A stretch of DNA of 35,133 nt from Acetobacteraceae bacterium (GCA_019750465.1 JAIEOP010000082.1:1-35133), one strand, 5' to 3'. Positions 23,405 through 31,403 are shown, counted from the first letter of the stretch. Numbers and translations: made by a program. The notes: generated by a model from the sequence alone, not told the origin.

Positions 23405-24016
23405 ATGCGCACGACGATTCTTCGCCTGGCGCTGCTGGGGACCGTCGCGTCCCTGCCGGCGCTCGCCCAGATCTCCCCCGCTACCCCGGACCGTGGGCGC
23501 GCGCCCGCGGCCACCGAGGGCAGCACCCGGCCCGGCAGCCCCTCGGTGACGCCGCCCGCCGCCAATGCCGGCATGGGCAACGAAACCCGCACCGACAGCG
23601 TCCGCCCGAACAGCCCGAACCAGGGCACCATGGCCGGACAGGGTGTCGGCCAGGGCACGACGACCCAGGGTACGGCCACGCCGGGCACGACCATGCCGGC
23701 CCAGACCGGACGCATGGACGCGACGGGCACCGATGCGGCCCGTACTGGCGCGACCTCCCCCAACCCGCGCACCACCGAAGGCGGCCAGAACGCCGTGCAG
23801 ATCGACCAGGGCACCCGCATCGGGGCGCTGGAGCACGGCGCCAACAGCTTTACCGAGGGCCAGGCCCGCAGCCGCATCGAGGCCGCCGGCTTCACCAACC
23901 TCAATGACCTGCGCAAGGACGACAACGGCATCTGGCGCGGTCGCGCCATGCGCGGTGGCCAGCAGGTCGAGGTCGGCCTCGACTACCGCGGCAACGTCGC
24001 GCCGCTGACGCGCTGA
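23405..24016 (+). CDS. Secreted PepSY-like domain protein with low-complexity linker
   Basis: A 203-residue exported protein. The signal peptide is RTTILRLALLGTVASLPALAQ. A long Thr/Gly/Ala/Pro-rich disordered linker follows (about 25-140), with phrases such as GQGTTTQGTATPGTTMPAQTG. The C-terminal 60 residues form a compact domain: NSFTEGQARSRIEAAGFTNLNDL, then DDNGIWRGRAMRGGQQVEVGLDYRGNV. This helix-plus-strands pattern is PepSY-like and common in small periplasmic proteins of alphaproteobacteria. The gene is directly behind the EcfG promoter and 56 bp before the YflT-type gene, so an envelope stress role is likely but inferred. No strong Shine-Dalgarno sequence is seen before the ATG at 23405. 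Confidence 0.85.
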   Translation: MRTTILRLALLGTVASLPALAQISPATPDRGRAPAATEGSTRPGSPSVTPPAANAGMGNETRTDSVRPNSPNQGTMAGQGVGQGTTTQGTATPGTTMPAQTGRMDATGTDAARTGATSPNPRTTEGGQNAVQIDQGTRIGALEHGANSFTEGQARSRIEAAGFTNLNDLRKDDNGIWRGRAMRGGQQVEVGLDYRGNVAPLTR

Positions 24017-24072
24017 TCCGCCGCACGCCGAACGGCACCCACGCCACGCAACGACGCCACAGGGAGATACCC

Positions 24073-25305
24073 ATGGCCACGCGCACCATCGCCCGGATGT
24101 TCGACAGCTACGCGGACGCCTCCGCCGCCGTCCGCGATCTCGAATCCGCCGGCTTCTCGCACGATGACATCAGCCTCGTCGGCAACCGCACCGAGACCGG
24201 CGGAGAGGCACGCACGGACGACGCCTCGGATGCCGGCAGCGCCGCGGGCACCGGCGCGACCATCGGCACGCTGATCGGCGGCGGCGCCGGGCTGCTCGCC
24301 GGCATCGGCTCGCTCGCCATCCCGGGCATCGGCCCGATCGTTGCGGCCGGCTGGCTGGTGGCGGCGCTGACCGGTGCCGGCGTCGGCGCCGCGGCCGGCG
24401 GCCTGCTGGGCGGCCTGACCGGTGCCGGGGTCAGCGAGGACGAGGCGCATGTCTATGCCGAGGGCGTGCGCCGCGGCGGCACGCTGGTGACCGTGCGCGC
24501 GGATGAGACGCGTGCCACCGAGGTGGAGCAGATCATGCTGCGCCACAACCCCGTGGATGTCGGCACGCGCGGCGAGGAATACCGCGCCGCCGGCTGGACC
24601 CGCTACGACGAGAGCGGCGCGAGCACCACAGGGTCCGGCATGGGCAGCACCATGACGGCAGCGGGCACAGGCATCGGTGCTGCCGGCCTGGCCACCGGGA
24701 TGGGCACGGGCGGCGTCGGCGGCCCCGGCTATCGCGGCGATCCGGACGGCACGCCGGGCAATCCGCCGGGCACCATGCTGTCGCGCGGCGCCGACGATGC
24801 GCTCGGCACCAACATGAGCGGCGCGCGCCCGGAGCACGAGCGCGGCAGCATGTCGGGGCGTGACGGCACGCCCGGCAACCCGCCGGGCACCATGGTCTCG
24901 CGTGGCGTGGATGACGTGCTCGGCACCAATACCAGCGGCGCACGGCCGGAGAATGAGTGGCGGCACAGCGGCGTCGGCCATGGCGGCCTGGCGAGTGACA
25001 CGCGGCCCGGCACGCCCGAGCATCCGCCCAGCGGTGCCACCGCGACGTCTTCGCAGGTTGGCAGCCCCGGCGGGTCCCATCCGACGGACCCGACCTGGAA
25101 CGGCGTCCCGGCCGGCGGACCCGGCGGCGAGCCGGACGAGGCCGGCGGCACCACGCAGCAGCCCGACGGCACGCCGGGCAACCCGCCGGGCACCAAGCTC
25201 TCCCGCGGCGTGGACGAAGTGGCGGGCACCAACATCAGCGGCGCGCATCCCGAGAACGAGACGCGCGGCACACGGACGCCGAAATCCCCGACGACGCGGC
25301 GCTGA
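24073..25305 (+). CDS. YflT-type general stress protein with C-terminal 32-residue repeats
   Basis: A 410-residue protein in three parts. Residues 1-50 match the YflT/general-stress N-terminal domain (TIARMFDSYADASAAVRDLESAGFSHDDISLV). Residues about 60-120 form a Gly/Ala-rich glycine-zipper-like hydrophobic hairpin (IGTLIGGGAGLLAGIG, AAGGLLGGLTGAG), followed by EDEAHVYAEGVRRGGTLVTVRAD, a ferredoxin-like half often paired with this domain. From about 185 onward the sequence is low-complexity and includes three copies of a 32-residue unit beginning DGTPGNPPGT. The role is unknown; expression under the EcfG promoter at 23329 with the preceding gene is likely. AGGGAGA just before the ATG at 24073 supports the start. 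A strong hairpin at 25345 follows the stop. Domain naming is from memory of the family. Confidence 0.85.
   Translation: MATRTIARMFDSYADASAAVRDLESAGFSHDDISLVGNRTETGGEARTDDASDAGSAAGTGATIGTLIGGGAGLLAGIGSLAIPGIGPIVAAGWLVAALTGAGVGAAAGGLLGGLTGAGVSEDEAHVYAEGVRRGGTLVTVRADETRATEVEQIMLRHNPVDVGTRGEEYRAAGWTRYDESGASTTGSGMGSTMTAAGTGIGAAGLATGMGTGGVGGPGYRGDPDGTPGNPPGTMLSRGADDALGTNMSGARPEHERGSMSGRDGTPGNPPGTMVSRGVDDVLGTNTSGARPENEWRHSGVGHGGLASDTRPGTPEHPPSGATATSSQVGSPGGSHPTDPTWNGVPAGGPGGEPDEAGGTTQQPDGTPGNPPGTKLSRGVDEVAGTNISGAHPENETRGTRTPKSPTTRR
24745..25260 (+). repeat. Three-copy 32-residue coding repeat
   Basis: Copies lie at 24745-24840, 24862-24957 and 25165-25260 (residues 225-256, 264-295 and 365-396). 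Each reads DGTPGNPPGT, two variable residues, SRG, a variable residue, D(D/E), two variable residues, GTN, a variable residue, SGA(R/H)PE(H/N)E. Conserved positions keep Pro, Gly, Asn and acidic residues while the hydrophobic ones vary, which suggests selection on the protein motif. The gap between copies 2 and 3 contains a degenerate trace (RPGTPEHPPSGA). Confidence 0.9.
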
Positions 25306-25344
25306 CCGCGCGAGGCGAGGACCGCCGCGACTGGCTCGGATCGG

Positions 25345-25372
25345 GGGCCGGCAGGGGAGACCCTGCCGGCCC
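25345..25372 (+). terminator. Strong hairpin after the stress gene, probable terminator
   Basis: A perfect 12-base stem, GGGCCGGCAGGG with CCCTGCCGGCCC, closes a GAGA tetraloop of the stable GNRA class. It begins 40 bases after the stop codon at 25305. No T-run follows, so it is either a weak intrinsic terminator or a 3-prime-end stabilising structure. Confidence 0.6.
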
Positions 25373-25433
25373 TCGCCGCATCCGGGCGCCGGGTCTGCAT
25401 GGTCCGGCAGGGCGGTGGCGCGGTCGTCAGTCT

Positions 25434-25463
25434 CGCTTCGTCGCATTCGAATGCGACGAAGCG
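25434..25463. repeat. Perfect 30-bp palindrome between convergent genes
   Basis: CGCTTCGTCGCATTC is followed at once by its exact reverse complement. The palindrome is more AT-containing than its surroundings, and T-rich sequence (TGTTTT and ATTTT between 25476 and 25490) follows on the plus strand. It lies between the stress gene and the convergent CitE-like gene. It could be a second terminator for rightward transcription, a dispersed element or a protein-binding site. Confidence 0.75.
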
Positions 25464-25529
25464 CGACCGGCTTGCTGTTTTCGGCATTTTCCGGATCGCC
25501 AGGTGCGTCCGCCTGGCCTTGGAAATGCG

Positions 25530-26408
25530 TTACGTCCGGCGCGTGAGCAACCTGCGGGCGCGGGCGACAACGGGGCCGTCGATCATCTGCCCCTCGAAGG
25601 TGACGGCGCCGATGCCCTGCGCCAGCGCAGCCTCGAAGGCTGCGACCATCCGCCCGGCCCGGGCGACCTCCTCCGGCCGGGCGCCGTATTCCTCGTTGAG
25701 GATCGGGACGTGCACGGGGTGGATGGCGGAGGCGCAGGCGAAGCCGATCGCCTTCGAACGCCGCAGCATCTGCCGGTAGCCATCCAGGTCGCCGAGCCCC
25801 GCCACCGTGCCGATGAAGCCGAGCGGCAGGATGCCGGCCGCGCGCGCCGCCAGCACGCACATCCGCTTCGGCAGGTCGAGCGCATCCGGCGTCGCCTCCG
25901 CGCCGAGGTCGGTGGCAAGGTCCTCGCCGCCGACGCCGATCGCCACCAGCCGCGGCGAGGCGCGGGCGATGGCCTCCATCTGCGGCAGGCTGTCCGCCGT
26001 TTCGACCAGGCCGATGGCGCGGGTGCGTCCCGGCGGCGCACCGCAGGCGGCCTCGGCCTCCGTCATGTGCTCGGCCAGCAGGCGGACATGGTCCGGGCCC
26101 ATCAGCTTGGTCAGCACCAGCACGTCGGCGCCGGCGGCGATGGCGGCGTCGATATCGGCGACCGCCATGCGCAGCGGGCGGTTCACCCGCACGCAGACGT
26201 CGGCGCCGCGACCATCAGCACCGGGCTGGCGCACCATGGGCACCGCCGCGGCGAGGGCGGCGCGCGCCTTGTCCTTCTCGGTCGGCGCCACCGCGTCCTC
26301 GAGGTCGAGGATGATCGCGTCGGCACCGCGGGTATGCGCGCGCTCGACGAAGCGCGGCTGCGTGGCGGGGACGTAGAGAAGGGAGCGCCAGGCGGGGAGA
26401 TCGATCAT
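25530..26408 (-). CDS. CitE-like HpcH/HpaI aldolase family lyase
   Basis: A 292-residue CitE-like enzyme. The N-terminal WRSLLYVPATQPRFVERA leads into the LDLEDAV motif that binds metal-linked substrate. Then come VCVRVNRPL (substrate Arg), GLVETADSLPQM with the metal Glu, and GGEDLATDLGAEA with the metal Asp. IHPVHVPILNEEYG near the C-terminus is also typical. Stand-alone CitE-like proteins cleave or hydrolyse short acyl-CoA esters such as malyl-, citramalyl- or beta-methylmalyl-CoA. Which of these applies is not evident. The ATG at 26408 begins the conserved N-terminus; a longer frame to 26567 runs through the hairpin repeat and is rejected. It is downstream of the alcohol dehydrogenase gene on the same strand. 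Confidence 0.9.
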   Translation of the reverse strand: MIDLPAWRSLLYVPATQPRFVERAHTRGADAIILDLEDAVAPTEKDKARAALAAAVPMVRQPGADGRGADVCVRVNRPLRMAVADIDAAIAAGADVLVLTKLMGPDHVRLLAEHMTEAEAACGAPPGRTRAIGLVETADSLPQMEAIARASPRLVAIGVGGEDLATDLGAEATPDALDLPKRMCVLAARAAGILPLGFIGTVAGLGDLDGYRQMLRRSKAIGFACASAIHPVHVPILNEEYGARPEEVARAGRMVAAFEAALAQGIGAVTFEGQMIDGPVVARARRLLTRRT

Positions 26409-26434
26409 GGGTCGCGTGCCGTGCGTGGAAAGAG

Positions 26435-26548
26435 CCCTCCCCCGCTCGCGGGGGAGGGTTTGGGTGGGGGTGGATCGGAAGCAGTGGCACCGCGAGCCCC
26501 CACCCCCGTCGGACGTACACGTCCAACCCCCGCCCGCGGGGGAGGAGG
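26435..26548. repeat. Paired GC-rich hairpin repeat (REP/BIME-like), copy 2
   Basis: The first hairpin (26435-26458) has arms CCCTCCCCCGC and GCGGGGGAGGG, identical to those at 16502, and the same G-rich tail GGGTGGGGGTGG. The opposing hairpin at 26527-26542 has arms CCCCCGC and GCGGGGG. Between them, GGACGT and ACGTCC flank two bases at 26511-26524. The element fills the gap between the alcohol dehydrogenase stop and the CitE-like start and may attenuate read-through. Confidence 0.75.
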
Positions 26549-26553
26549 ATGCG

Positions 26554-27645
26554 CTACGCCACCCCAAAGTCGATCAGCTGCCGCACCGCTTGGCCACCCT
26601 TCATGCGCTTGAAGCCCTCATTGATCTCCTCGAGCTTCATCTTGTCCGAGATCAGGTGGTCCAGCTTCAGCCTGCCCTGCTGCCAGAGCTGCAGCAGCCG
26701 CGGCATGTCGGTGCGGAAGTGGTTGGATCCCATGGAGCTGCCCTGGATCTTGCGCTCGCGCAGGAAGTCGAAGCCGTGCAGCTCGATCTTGATGCCGAAG
26801 GGCACCATGCCGACGATGGTGGCCGTCCCGCCCGGGCGCAGCATGGCGAAGGACTGCTCCGCCGTGCTCTTCAGGCCCAGGCATTCGAAGCTGTACTCCA
26901 CGCCGCCGCCGGTGAGGTCCTTCACCTGCTGTACCGGGTCGTCGTTGCCGACGAGGATGGTGTCGGTCGCCCCCATCTGCCGCGCCAGCTCCAGCTTCGA
27001 GGGCTGCGTGTCCAGCGCGATGATGCGCGAGGCCCCGCCGATCGCCGCCCCGTTCACCGCCGAGAGCCCGACGCCGCCGCAGCCGATCACCGCCACCGTG
27101 CTGCCCGCCGGGATGCGCGCCGTGTTCACCACCGCGCCGACCCCCGTCATCACGCCGCAGCCGACGATGGTGGCGCGATCCAGAGGGATCTCGGGGTCGA
27201 TCTTCACCAGGGCGTTCTCGTGCACCAGCAGGTTCTCGGCGAAGGCGGAGAGGTTGAGGAACTGGTTGATCGGCCCCTCCCGCTCCCAGGAAAGCCGCCG
27301 CGACTGGCCCGGCAGCATCTTCACCTCGGTGTTGTCGCAGAGCACCGTGCGGCCGGAGGTGCAGTAGGAACAGGACCCGCAGAACACCGAGAGGCAGCCG
27401 ATGACGTGGTCGCCCGGCTTCAGGTAGGTGACGTCGCTGCCGACCTGCTCAACCACGCCGGCGACCTCGTGGCCCAGCACGGCGGGCAGCGGGTGGGGGT
27501 AGAGGCCCTCGATGAAGTGCAGGTCGGAATGGCAGAGCCCGGCATAGGCGGTGCGCACCAGCACCTCCCGCGCCTTGGGCTTGGCGAGGCTCACCTCCTC
27601 GATGGTCATGGGCTGGTTCACGGCGTGCAGGACGGCGGCTTTCAT
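26554..27645 (-). CDS. Zinc-dependent medium-chain alcohol dehydrogenase
   Basis: A 363-residue zinc alcohol dehydrogenase. Catalytic zinc ligands are C38 in GLCHSD and H59 with E60 in LGHEVAGVV. The structural zinc lobe has C89, C92, C95 and C103 in the classical spacing. The cofactor fold shows AVIGCGGVGLSAVNGA, and an acidic residue in IIALDTQPSKLELA suggests NAD preference. The segment GPINQFLNLSAFAENLLVHENALVKI places it near class III or NDMA-dependent type dehydrogenases. It would oxidise a primary alcohol or hydroxyacid; the substrate is unknown. The ATG at 27645 has GAGGAG upstream on the coding strand. It is divergent from the Bug receptor gene at 27791. Confidence 0.92.
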   Translation of the reverse strand: MKAAVLHAVNQPMTIEEVSLAKPKAREVLVRTAYAGLCHSDLHFIEGLYPHPLPAVLGHEVAGVVEQVGSDVTYLKPGDHVIGCLSVFCGSCSYCTSGRTVLCDNTEVKMLPGQSRRLSWEREGPINQFLNLSAFAENLLVHENALVKIDPEIPLDRATIVGCGVMTGVGAVVNTARIPAGSTVAVIGCGGVGLSAVNGAAIGGASRIIALDTQPSKLELARQMGATDTILVGNDDPVQQVKDLTGGGVEYSFECLGLKSTAEQSFAMLRPGGTATIVGMVPFGIKIELHGFDFLRERKIQGSSMGSNHFRTDMPRLLQLWQQGRLKLDHLISDKMKLEEINEGFKRMKGGQAVRQLIDFGVA

Positions 27646-27790
27646 CGGGCGTCTCCTCGGGAGGCGTTGATCTTGGCGCAAGGCTAGACCGGCACCCCCG
27701 GCCTGCACCATCCCCCGCACCATCCCCATCTGGCTTGCGCACCGGGGCGCGCGCGGTTGAGATGTTCCCCCACTCTGCCGAGGCCAGGTC

Positions 27791-28777
27791 ATGCCGCTCC
27801 GCCGCCGCGCCGCGCTTGGGCTGCCGACCCTGCTCGCCGGCGCCGGCGGGCGGGCGCAGCCGGGCTGGACGCCCGACCGTCCGATCCGCCTGATCGCGCC
27901 CTTCCCGCCGGGGGGCACGGTGGATGTCGTCGGCCGCATCCTGGCACCGCGCCTGGCCGAGCGCCTGGGCCAGGCTGTCGTCGTCGAGAACCGCGCCGGC
28001 GCGGGCGGCAGCGTCGGCGGGGCGGAGGTGGCGCGCGCCCGGCCGGACGGGCTGACGCTGATGCTCGGCTCGAACGGCCCGGTCGCCGTCAACCCGCTGC
28101 TGCAGGCCCATATCGCGTACGACCCGCTGCGCGACCTGGCGCCCATCGGGACGATCCTGCGCGTGCCCGTGGTGCTGGTGGCGGGGCCGGCGGTGCCGGT
28201 GCGCACCCTGCCGGAGTTCCTTGCCTGGCTGCGCGCCCGGCCGGCGGGCAGCGTCGGCGCCGGCAGCCCCGGCATCGGCAGCTCCAACCACCTGGCCATC
28301 GAGCTGTTCAACGCCGCCGCCGGCGTGGCGCTGACCCACATCCCCTATCGCGGCAGCGGCCCGGCGATCGCCGACCTCATCGGCGGCACGCTGCCGGTCA
28401 TGTTCGACCAGATCGCCACCGCCCTGCCGCTGCATCGTGATGGCCGCGCGCGCATCCTGGCAGTGGCGGACGCGGCACGCTCGCCCTTCGTGCCGGACGT
28501 CCCGACCCTGGCCGAGGCCGGCATCCGCGACGCCGAGATGGGAACCTTCAACGGCCTGCTCGCGCCCGCCGGCCTGCCGCCGGAGGTGCTGGCGGCGCTG
28601 GCCCGCGCGCTGGCCGCGGTGCTGGCGGAGCCCGCGACGCGCGAGCGGCTCGCCGCGCTGGGCGCCGAGGTCGCCACGACGGAGCAGGCGACGCCGCAGG
28701 GCTTCGCGGCGGTGATCGCGGCGGAAGTGGCGCGCTCGCGCCGCGCCATCGCGTTGGCGGGGCTGAAGCCGGAATAG
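27791..28777 (+). CDS. Bug/TctC-type receptor, linked to the TcuA-like gene
   Basis: A 328-residue periplasmic receptor with a short Arg-rich signal (PLRRRAALGLPTLLAGAGGRAQ). Bug features include IRLIAPFPPGGTVDVVGRIL, VVVENRAGAGGSVGGAEVARARPDGLTLM, LTHIPYRGSGPAIADLIGG and a C-terminal LAGLKPE. It is followed 73 bp later by a TcuA-like flavoprotein gene on the same strand, so the ligand may be a tricarboxylate such as tricarballylate, or another acid oxidised by that enzyme. TctA/TctB partners are not nearby. Confidence 0.93.
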   Translation: MPLRRRAALGLPTLLAGAGGRAQPGWTPDRPIRLIAPFPPGGTVDVVGRILAPRLAERLGQAVVVENRAGAGGSVGGAEVARARPDGLTLMLGSNGPVAVNPLLQAHIAYDPLRDLAPIGTILRVPVVLVAGPAVPVRTLPEFLAWLRARPAGSVGAGSPGIGSSNHLAIELFNAAAGVALTHIPYRGSGPAIADLIGGTLPVMFDQIATALPLHRDGRARILAVADAARSPFVPDVPTLAEAGIRDAEMGTFNGLLAPAGLPPEVLAALARALAAVLAEPATRERLAALGAEVATTEQATPQGFAAVIAAEVARSRRAIALAGLKPE

Positions 28778-28850
28778 TGGGCGGCTGGACCGCCCGGGCG
28801 GCGCTGGTAAAACCGGGGACGAGCAACCAACGCCCTGGGGAAGTCCGAGC

Positions 28851-30362
28851 ATGTCCGCCGACCAATTCGACGTCATCGTGGTGGGTGGCGGAAACGCGGC
28901 CTTCTGCGCCGCCCTCTCGGCGCAGGAGCAGGGCGCGCGGGTGGTGGTGCTGGAACGCGCGCCGGAGGAGGAGGCCGGCGGCAACACCCGCTTCACCGCC
29001 GGCAACATCCGCTTCGCCTATCGCGGCGTCGAGGACCTGCGGGAGATCATGCCGGACCTGACGGAGGCTGAGATCGCCATCACCGATTTCGGCACCTATA
29101 CCGAGGACCAGTTCTTCGACGACATGTTCAGGGTCACGCGCAACCGCACCGACCCGAACCTCTGCGAGATCCTGGTGCGCCGCAGCTTCGAGACCATGAA
29201 GTGGCTGCGCGGCAAGGGCGTGCGATTCGTGCCGATCTGGGGCCAGCAGGCCTTCAAGATCGACGGCCGCTTCAGGTTCTGGGGCGGGCTGACCGTCGCC
29301 GCCTGGGGCGGCGGCCCCGGGCTGGTGCAGGCGGAGACGGACGCCGCGAAGAAGCGCGGCATCGAGATCCGCTACGCCACGCGCGCGCAGAAGATCCTCA
29401 CCGACGGCTTCCGGGTCGAGGGCGTGCGGGTGAAGTCGCCCGGGCGCATCTACGACATCAAGGCGCCCTGCGTGATCCTCGCCGCCGGCGGCTTCCAGGG
29501 CGATGCGGAGATGCGCACGCGCTACCTCGGCCCCGGCTGGGAGCTGGCGAAGGTGCGCGGCACCCGCTTCAATACCGGCGACGGCATCAAGATGGCGCTG
29601 GAGATCGGCGCCTCCCCCTTCGGCAACTACAGCGGCTGCCACGCCGTGCAGTGGGACTTCAACGCCCCGGAGTACGGCGACCTCGCCGTGGGCGACGCCT
29701 TCCAGAAGCACTCCTACCCCTGGGGCGTGCTGATCAACGCCGATGGCCGCCGCTTCCTCGATGAGGGTGCCGATTTCCGCAACTATACCTACGCCAAGTA
29801 CGGCCGCGTGGTGCTGGAGCAGCCCGGCAATTTCGCCTGGCAGGTGTTCGACCGGAAGGTCGAGAAGCAGCTCCGCGACGAGTACCGCATCAAGCAGGTG
29901 ACGAAGGTGAAGGCGGACACGCTGGAGGAACTGGCCGGGAAGCTGGAGGGCGTGGACGGCAAGACCTTCCTCGAGGAGATCCGCGCCTACAACGCCGCCG
30001 TCCGCCGGGACATCCCCTTCAACCCGAACGTCAAGGACGGGCGCCGTACCGAAGGTCTCGCGGTCGACAAGACGAACTGGGCCAACACCATCGAGGACGG
30101 GCCGTTCGAGGCCTACCAGGTCGGTTGCGGCATCACCTTCACCTTCGGCGGCCTGCGCATCGACACCGAGGCGCGGGTGCTGGACGCCGACGGCCAGGCG
30201 ATCCCCGGTCTCTATGCCTGCGGCGAGCTGGCGGGCGGGATCTTCTACTTCAACTATCCGGGCGGGTCGGGGCTGATCAACGGCGCGGTGTTCGGCAGGC
30301 TGGCCGGGGCGACGGCGGTGGCGGACTTGAACAGCAACACCCGTGGGCTGGCGGTGGCGTGA
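28851..30362 (+). CDS. tcuA: FAD-dependent tricarballylate dehydrogenase-like protein (TcuA family)
   Basis: A 503-residue flavoprotein of the fumarate reductase/succinate dehydrogenase flavoprotein superfamily. The N-terminal FAD-binding VIVVGGGNAAFCAALSAQEQGARVVVLERA is the form seen in TcuA. Other features are GGNTRFTAGNIRFAY, VILAAGGFQGDAEMRTRYLG, the GVLINADGRRFLDEGADF region, and the C-terminal FAD-contact LYACGELAGGIFYFNYPGGSGLINGAVFG. In Salmonella, TcuA oxidises tricarballylate to cis-aconitate. Sequence alone cannot exclude another acid substrate. No TcuB electron-transfer gene is adjacent. It lies just behind a Bug receptor gene and ends 30 bp before a second, convergent receptor gene. 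Confidence 0.85.
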   Translation: MSADQFDVIVVGGGNAAFCAALSAQEQGARVVVLERAPEEEAGGNTRFTAGNIRFAYRGVEDLREIMPDLTEAEIAITDFGTYTEDQFFDDMFRVTRNRTDPNLCEILVRRSFETMKWLRGKGVRFVPIWGQQAFKIDGRFRFWGGLTVAAWGGGPGLVQAETDAAKKRGIEIRYATRAQKILTDGFRVEGVRVKSPGRIYDIKAPCVILAAGGFQGDAEMRTRYLGPGWELAKVRGTRFNTGDGIKMALEIGASPFGNYSGCHAVQWDFNAPEYGDLAVGDAFQKHSYPWGVLINADGRRFLDEGADFRNYTYAKYGRVVLEQPGNFAWQVFDRKVEKQLRDEYRIKQVTKVKADTLEELAGKLEGVDGKTFLEEIRAYNAAVRRDIPFNPNVKDGRRTEGLAVDKTNWANTIEDGPFEAYQVGCGITFTFGGLRIDTEARVLDADGQAIPGLYACGELAGGIFYFNYPGGSGLINGAVFGRLAGATAVADLNSNTRGLAVA

Positions 30363-30392
30363 CCCCCCTCTCGCTCCCCCGCCCGCTGATCC

Positions 30393-31403
30393 CTACTCCG
30401 GCTTGATGTTCGCCGCCTTCACCACCGGCGCCCAGCGGGCATATTCGGCCCGCACGAAGGCATCGGTGTCGGCCGGCGCCGACCAGATCGGCTCGCTGCC
30501 GCCATCCACCAGGCGCGTCCTGAGCGCCGGCTGCGCCAGGATCTCCCTGACCGCCGCCGAGACCCGCTCCAGCACCGCGGGTGGCGTGCCGCGCGGCGCG
30601 AACAGCCCGGTCCAGGACCGCACCGCGTAGTCCAGCACGCCGCCCTCCTGCACCGTCGGCACCTCGGGCCGGCTGGCGACGCGGGTGTCCGTGCCCACCG
30701 CCAGCAGCTTCAGCCGCCCGGCCTGGGATGGGCCCCACACCGTCGGCAGGTTGAGAAACGCCACCGGCACCGTTCCCGCGATCAGGTCGGCGATCGCCTG
30801 CCCGCCGCCGCGATAGGGCACATGCGTCATCTCCAGCCCCGCGCGCAGCCGGAACAGCTCGCCGGCGAAGTGGTTGGAGGAGCCGACACCGGAGGAGGCG
30901 AAGGGCACGCCGCCCGGTGTCCCCCGGATCTTCGCCACCAGTTCGGGGATGGTGCCGACGCCGAGCGCATTGGTCGCGGCCACCACGTTCGGCACGTCCA
31001 CCAGCATGGCAACGCCGGCCAGCGCCTCCGGCACCTGGTAGCCGAGATCGGGCGAGATCAGCGGGTGGAACACGTGATTGGAGGCCGAGGAGACCAGCAT
31101 GGTCAGCCCGTCCGGCCGGGCGCGCACCACCATGCCCATGCCGAGGCTGCCGCCGCCACCGGGCCGGTTCTCCACCACGAAGGGCTGGCCGAAGCGCGCC
31201 TCCAGCCCCGGCGCCAGCATGCGGGCAACCACGTCGTTGGAACCACCCGGCGCCCAGGGCACGATCAGCGTCACCGCCCGCCCGGGCCAGGCCGCATCCT
31301 GCGCGCGCACCGTGGCGGCGAACCCGGTCAGCAGCAGCGGCGCCGCCAGCGTGGCACGGCGGGTGATCGGTGCGGCGGCGGGGCGATGGTGGCGCGGTGG
31401 CAT
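30393..31403 (-). CDS. Bug/TctC-type receptor, convergent with the TcuA-like gene
   Basis: A 336-residue receptor. The N-terminus is basic (PPRHHRPAAAPITRRATLAAPLLL) and leads into a signal peptide ending near VRAQ. Core segments are VTLIVPWAPGGSNDVVARML, FVVENRPGGGGSLGMGMVVRARPDGLTML, MTHVPYRGGGQAIADLIAGTVP and the terminal ANIKPE, shared with the receptor at 20045. The ATG at 31403 is chosen because GGAGAAG lies just upstream on the coding strand; a longer frame to 31484 adds an improbable N-terminus. It is monocistronic in this window and diverges from the rhamnose operon. Ligand unknown. Confidence 0.92.
   Translation of the reverse strand: MPPRHHRPAAAPITRRATLAAPLLLTGFAATVRAQDAAWPGRAVTLIVPWAPGGSNDVVARMLAPGLEARFGQPFVVENRPGGGGSLGMGMVVRARPDGLTMLVSSASNHVFHPLISPDLGYQVPEALAGVAMLVDVPNVVAATNALGVGTIPELVAKIRGTPGGVPFASSGVGSSNHFAGELFRLRAGLEMTHVPYRGGGQAIADLIAGTVPVAFLNLPTVWGPSQAGRLKLLAVGTDTRVASRPEVPTVQEGGVLDYAVRSWTGLFAPRGTPPAVLERVSAAVREILAQPALRTRLVDGGSEPIWSAPADTDAFVRAEYARWAPVVKAANIKPE

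Noticed and set aside
23565-24008. Alternative plus-strand frame in the PepSY-like gene
   Set aside because: It is Arg/Ala/Pro-rich with no signal; the overlapping frame from 23405 has a clear signal peptide and conserved C-terminal domain.
25306-25529. Short frames crossing the palindrome between the stress and CitE-like genes
   Set aside because: Products are low complexity, lack ribosome sites and run into neighbouring genes; structure at the DNA/RNA level explains the region better.
27735-27763. TTGCGC-N17-TGAGAT upstream of the Bug receptor at 27791
   Set aside because: Both hexamers are poor matches; the correct spacing alone is not evidence.
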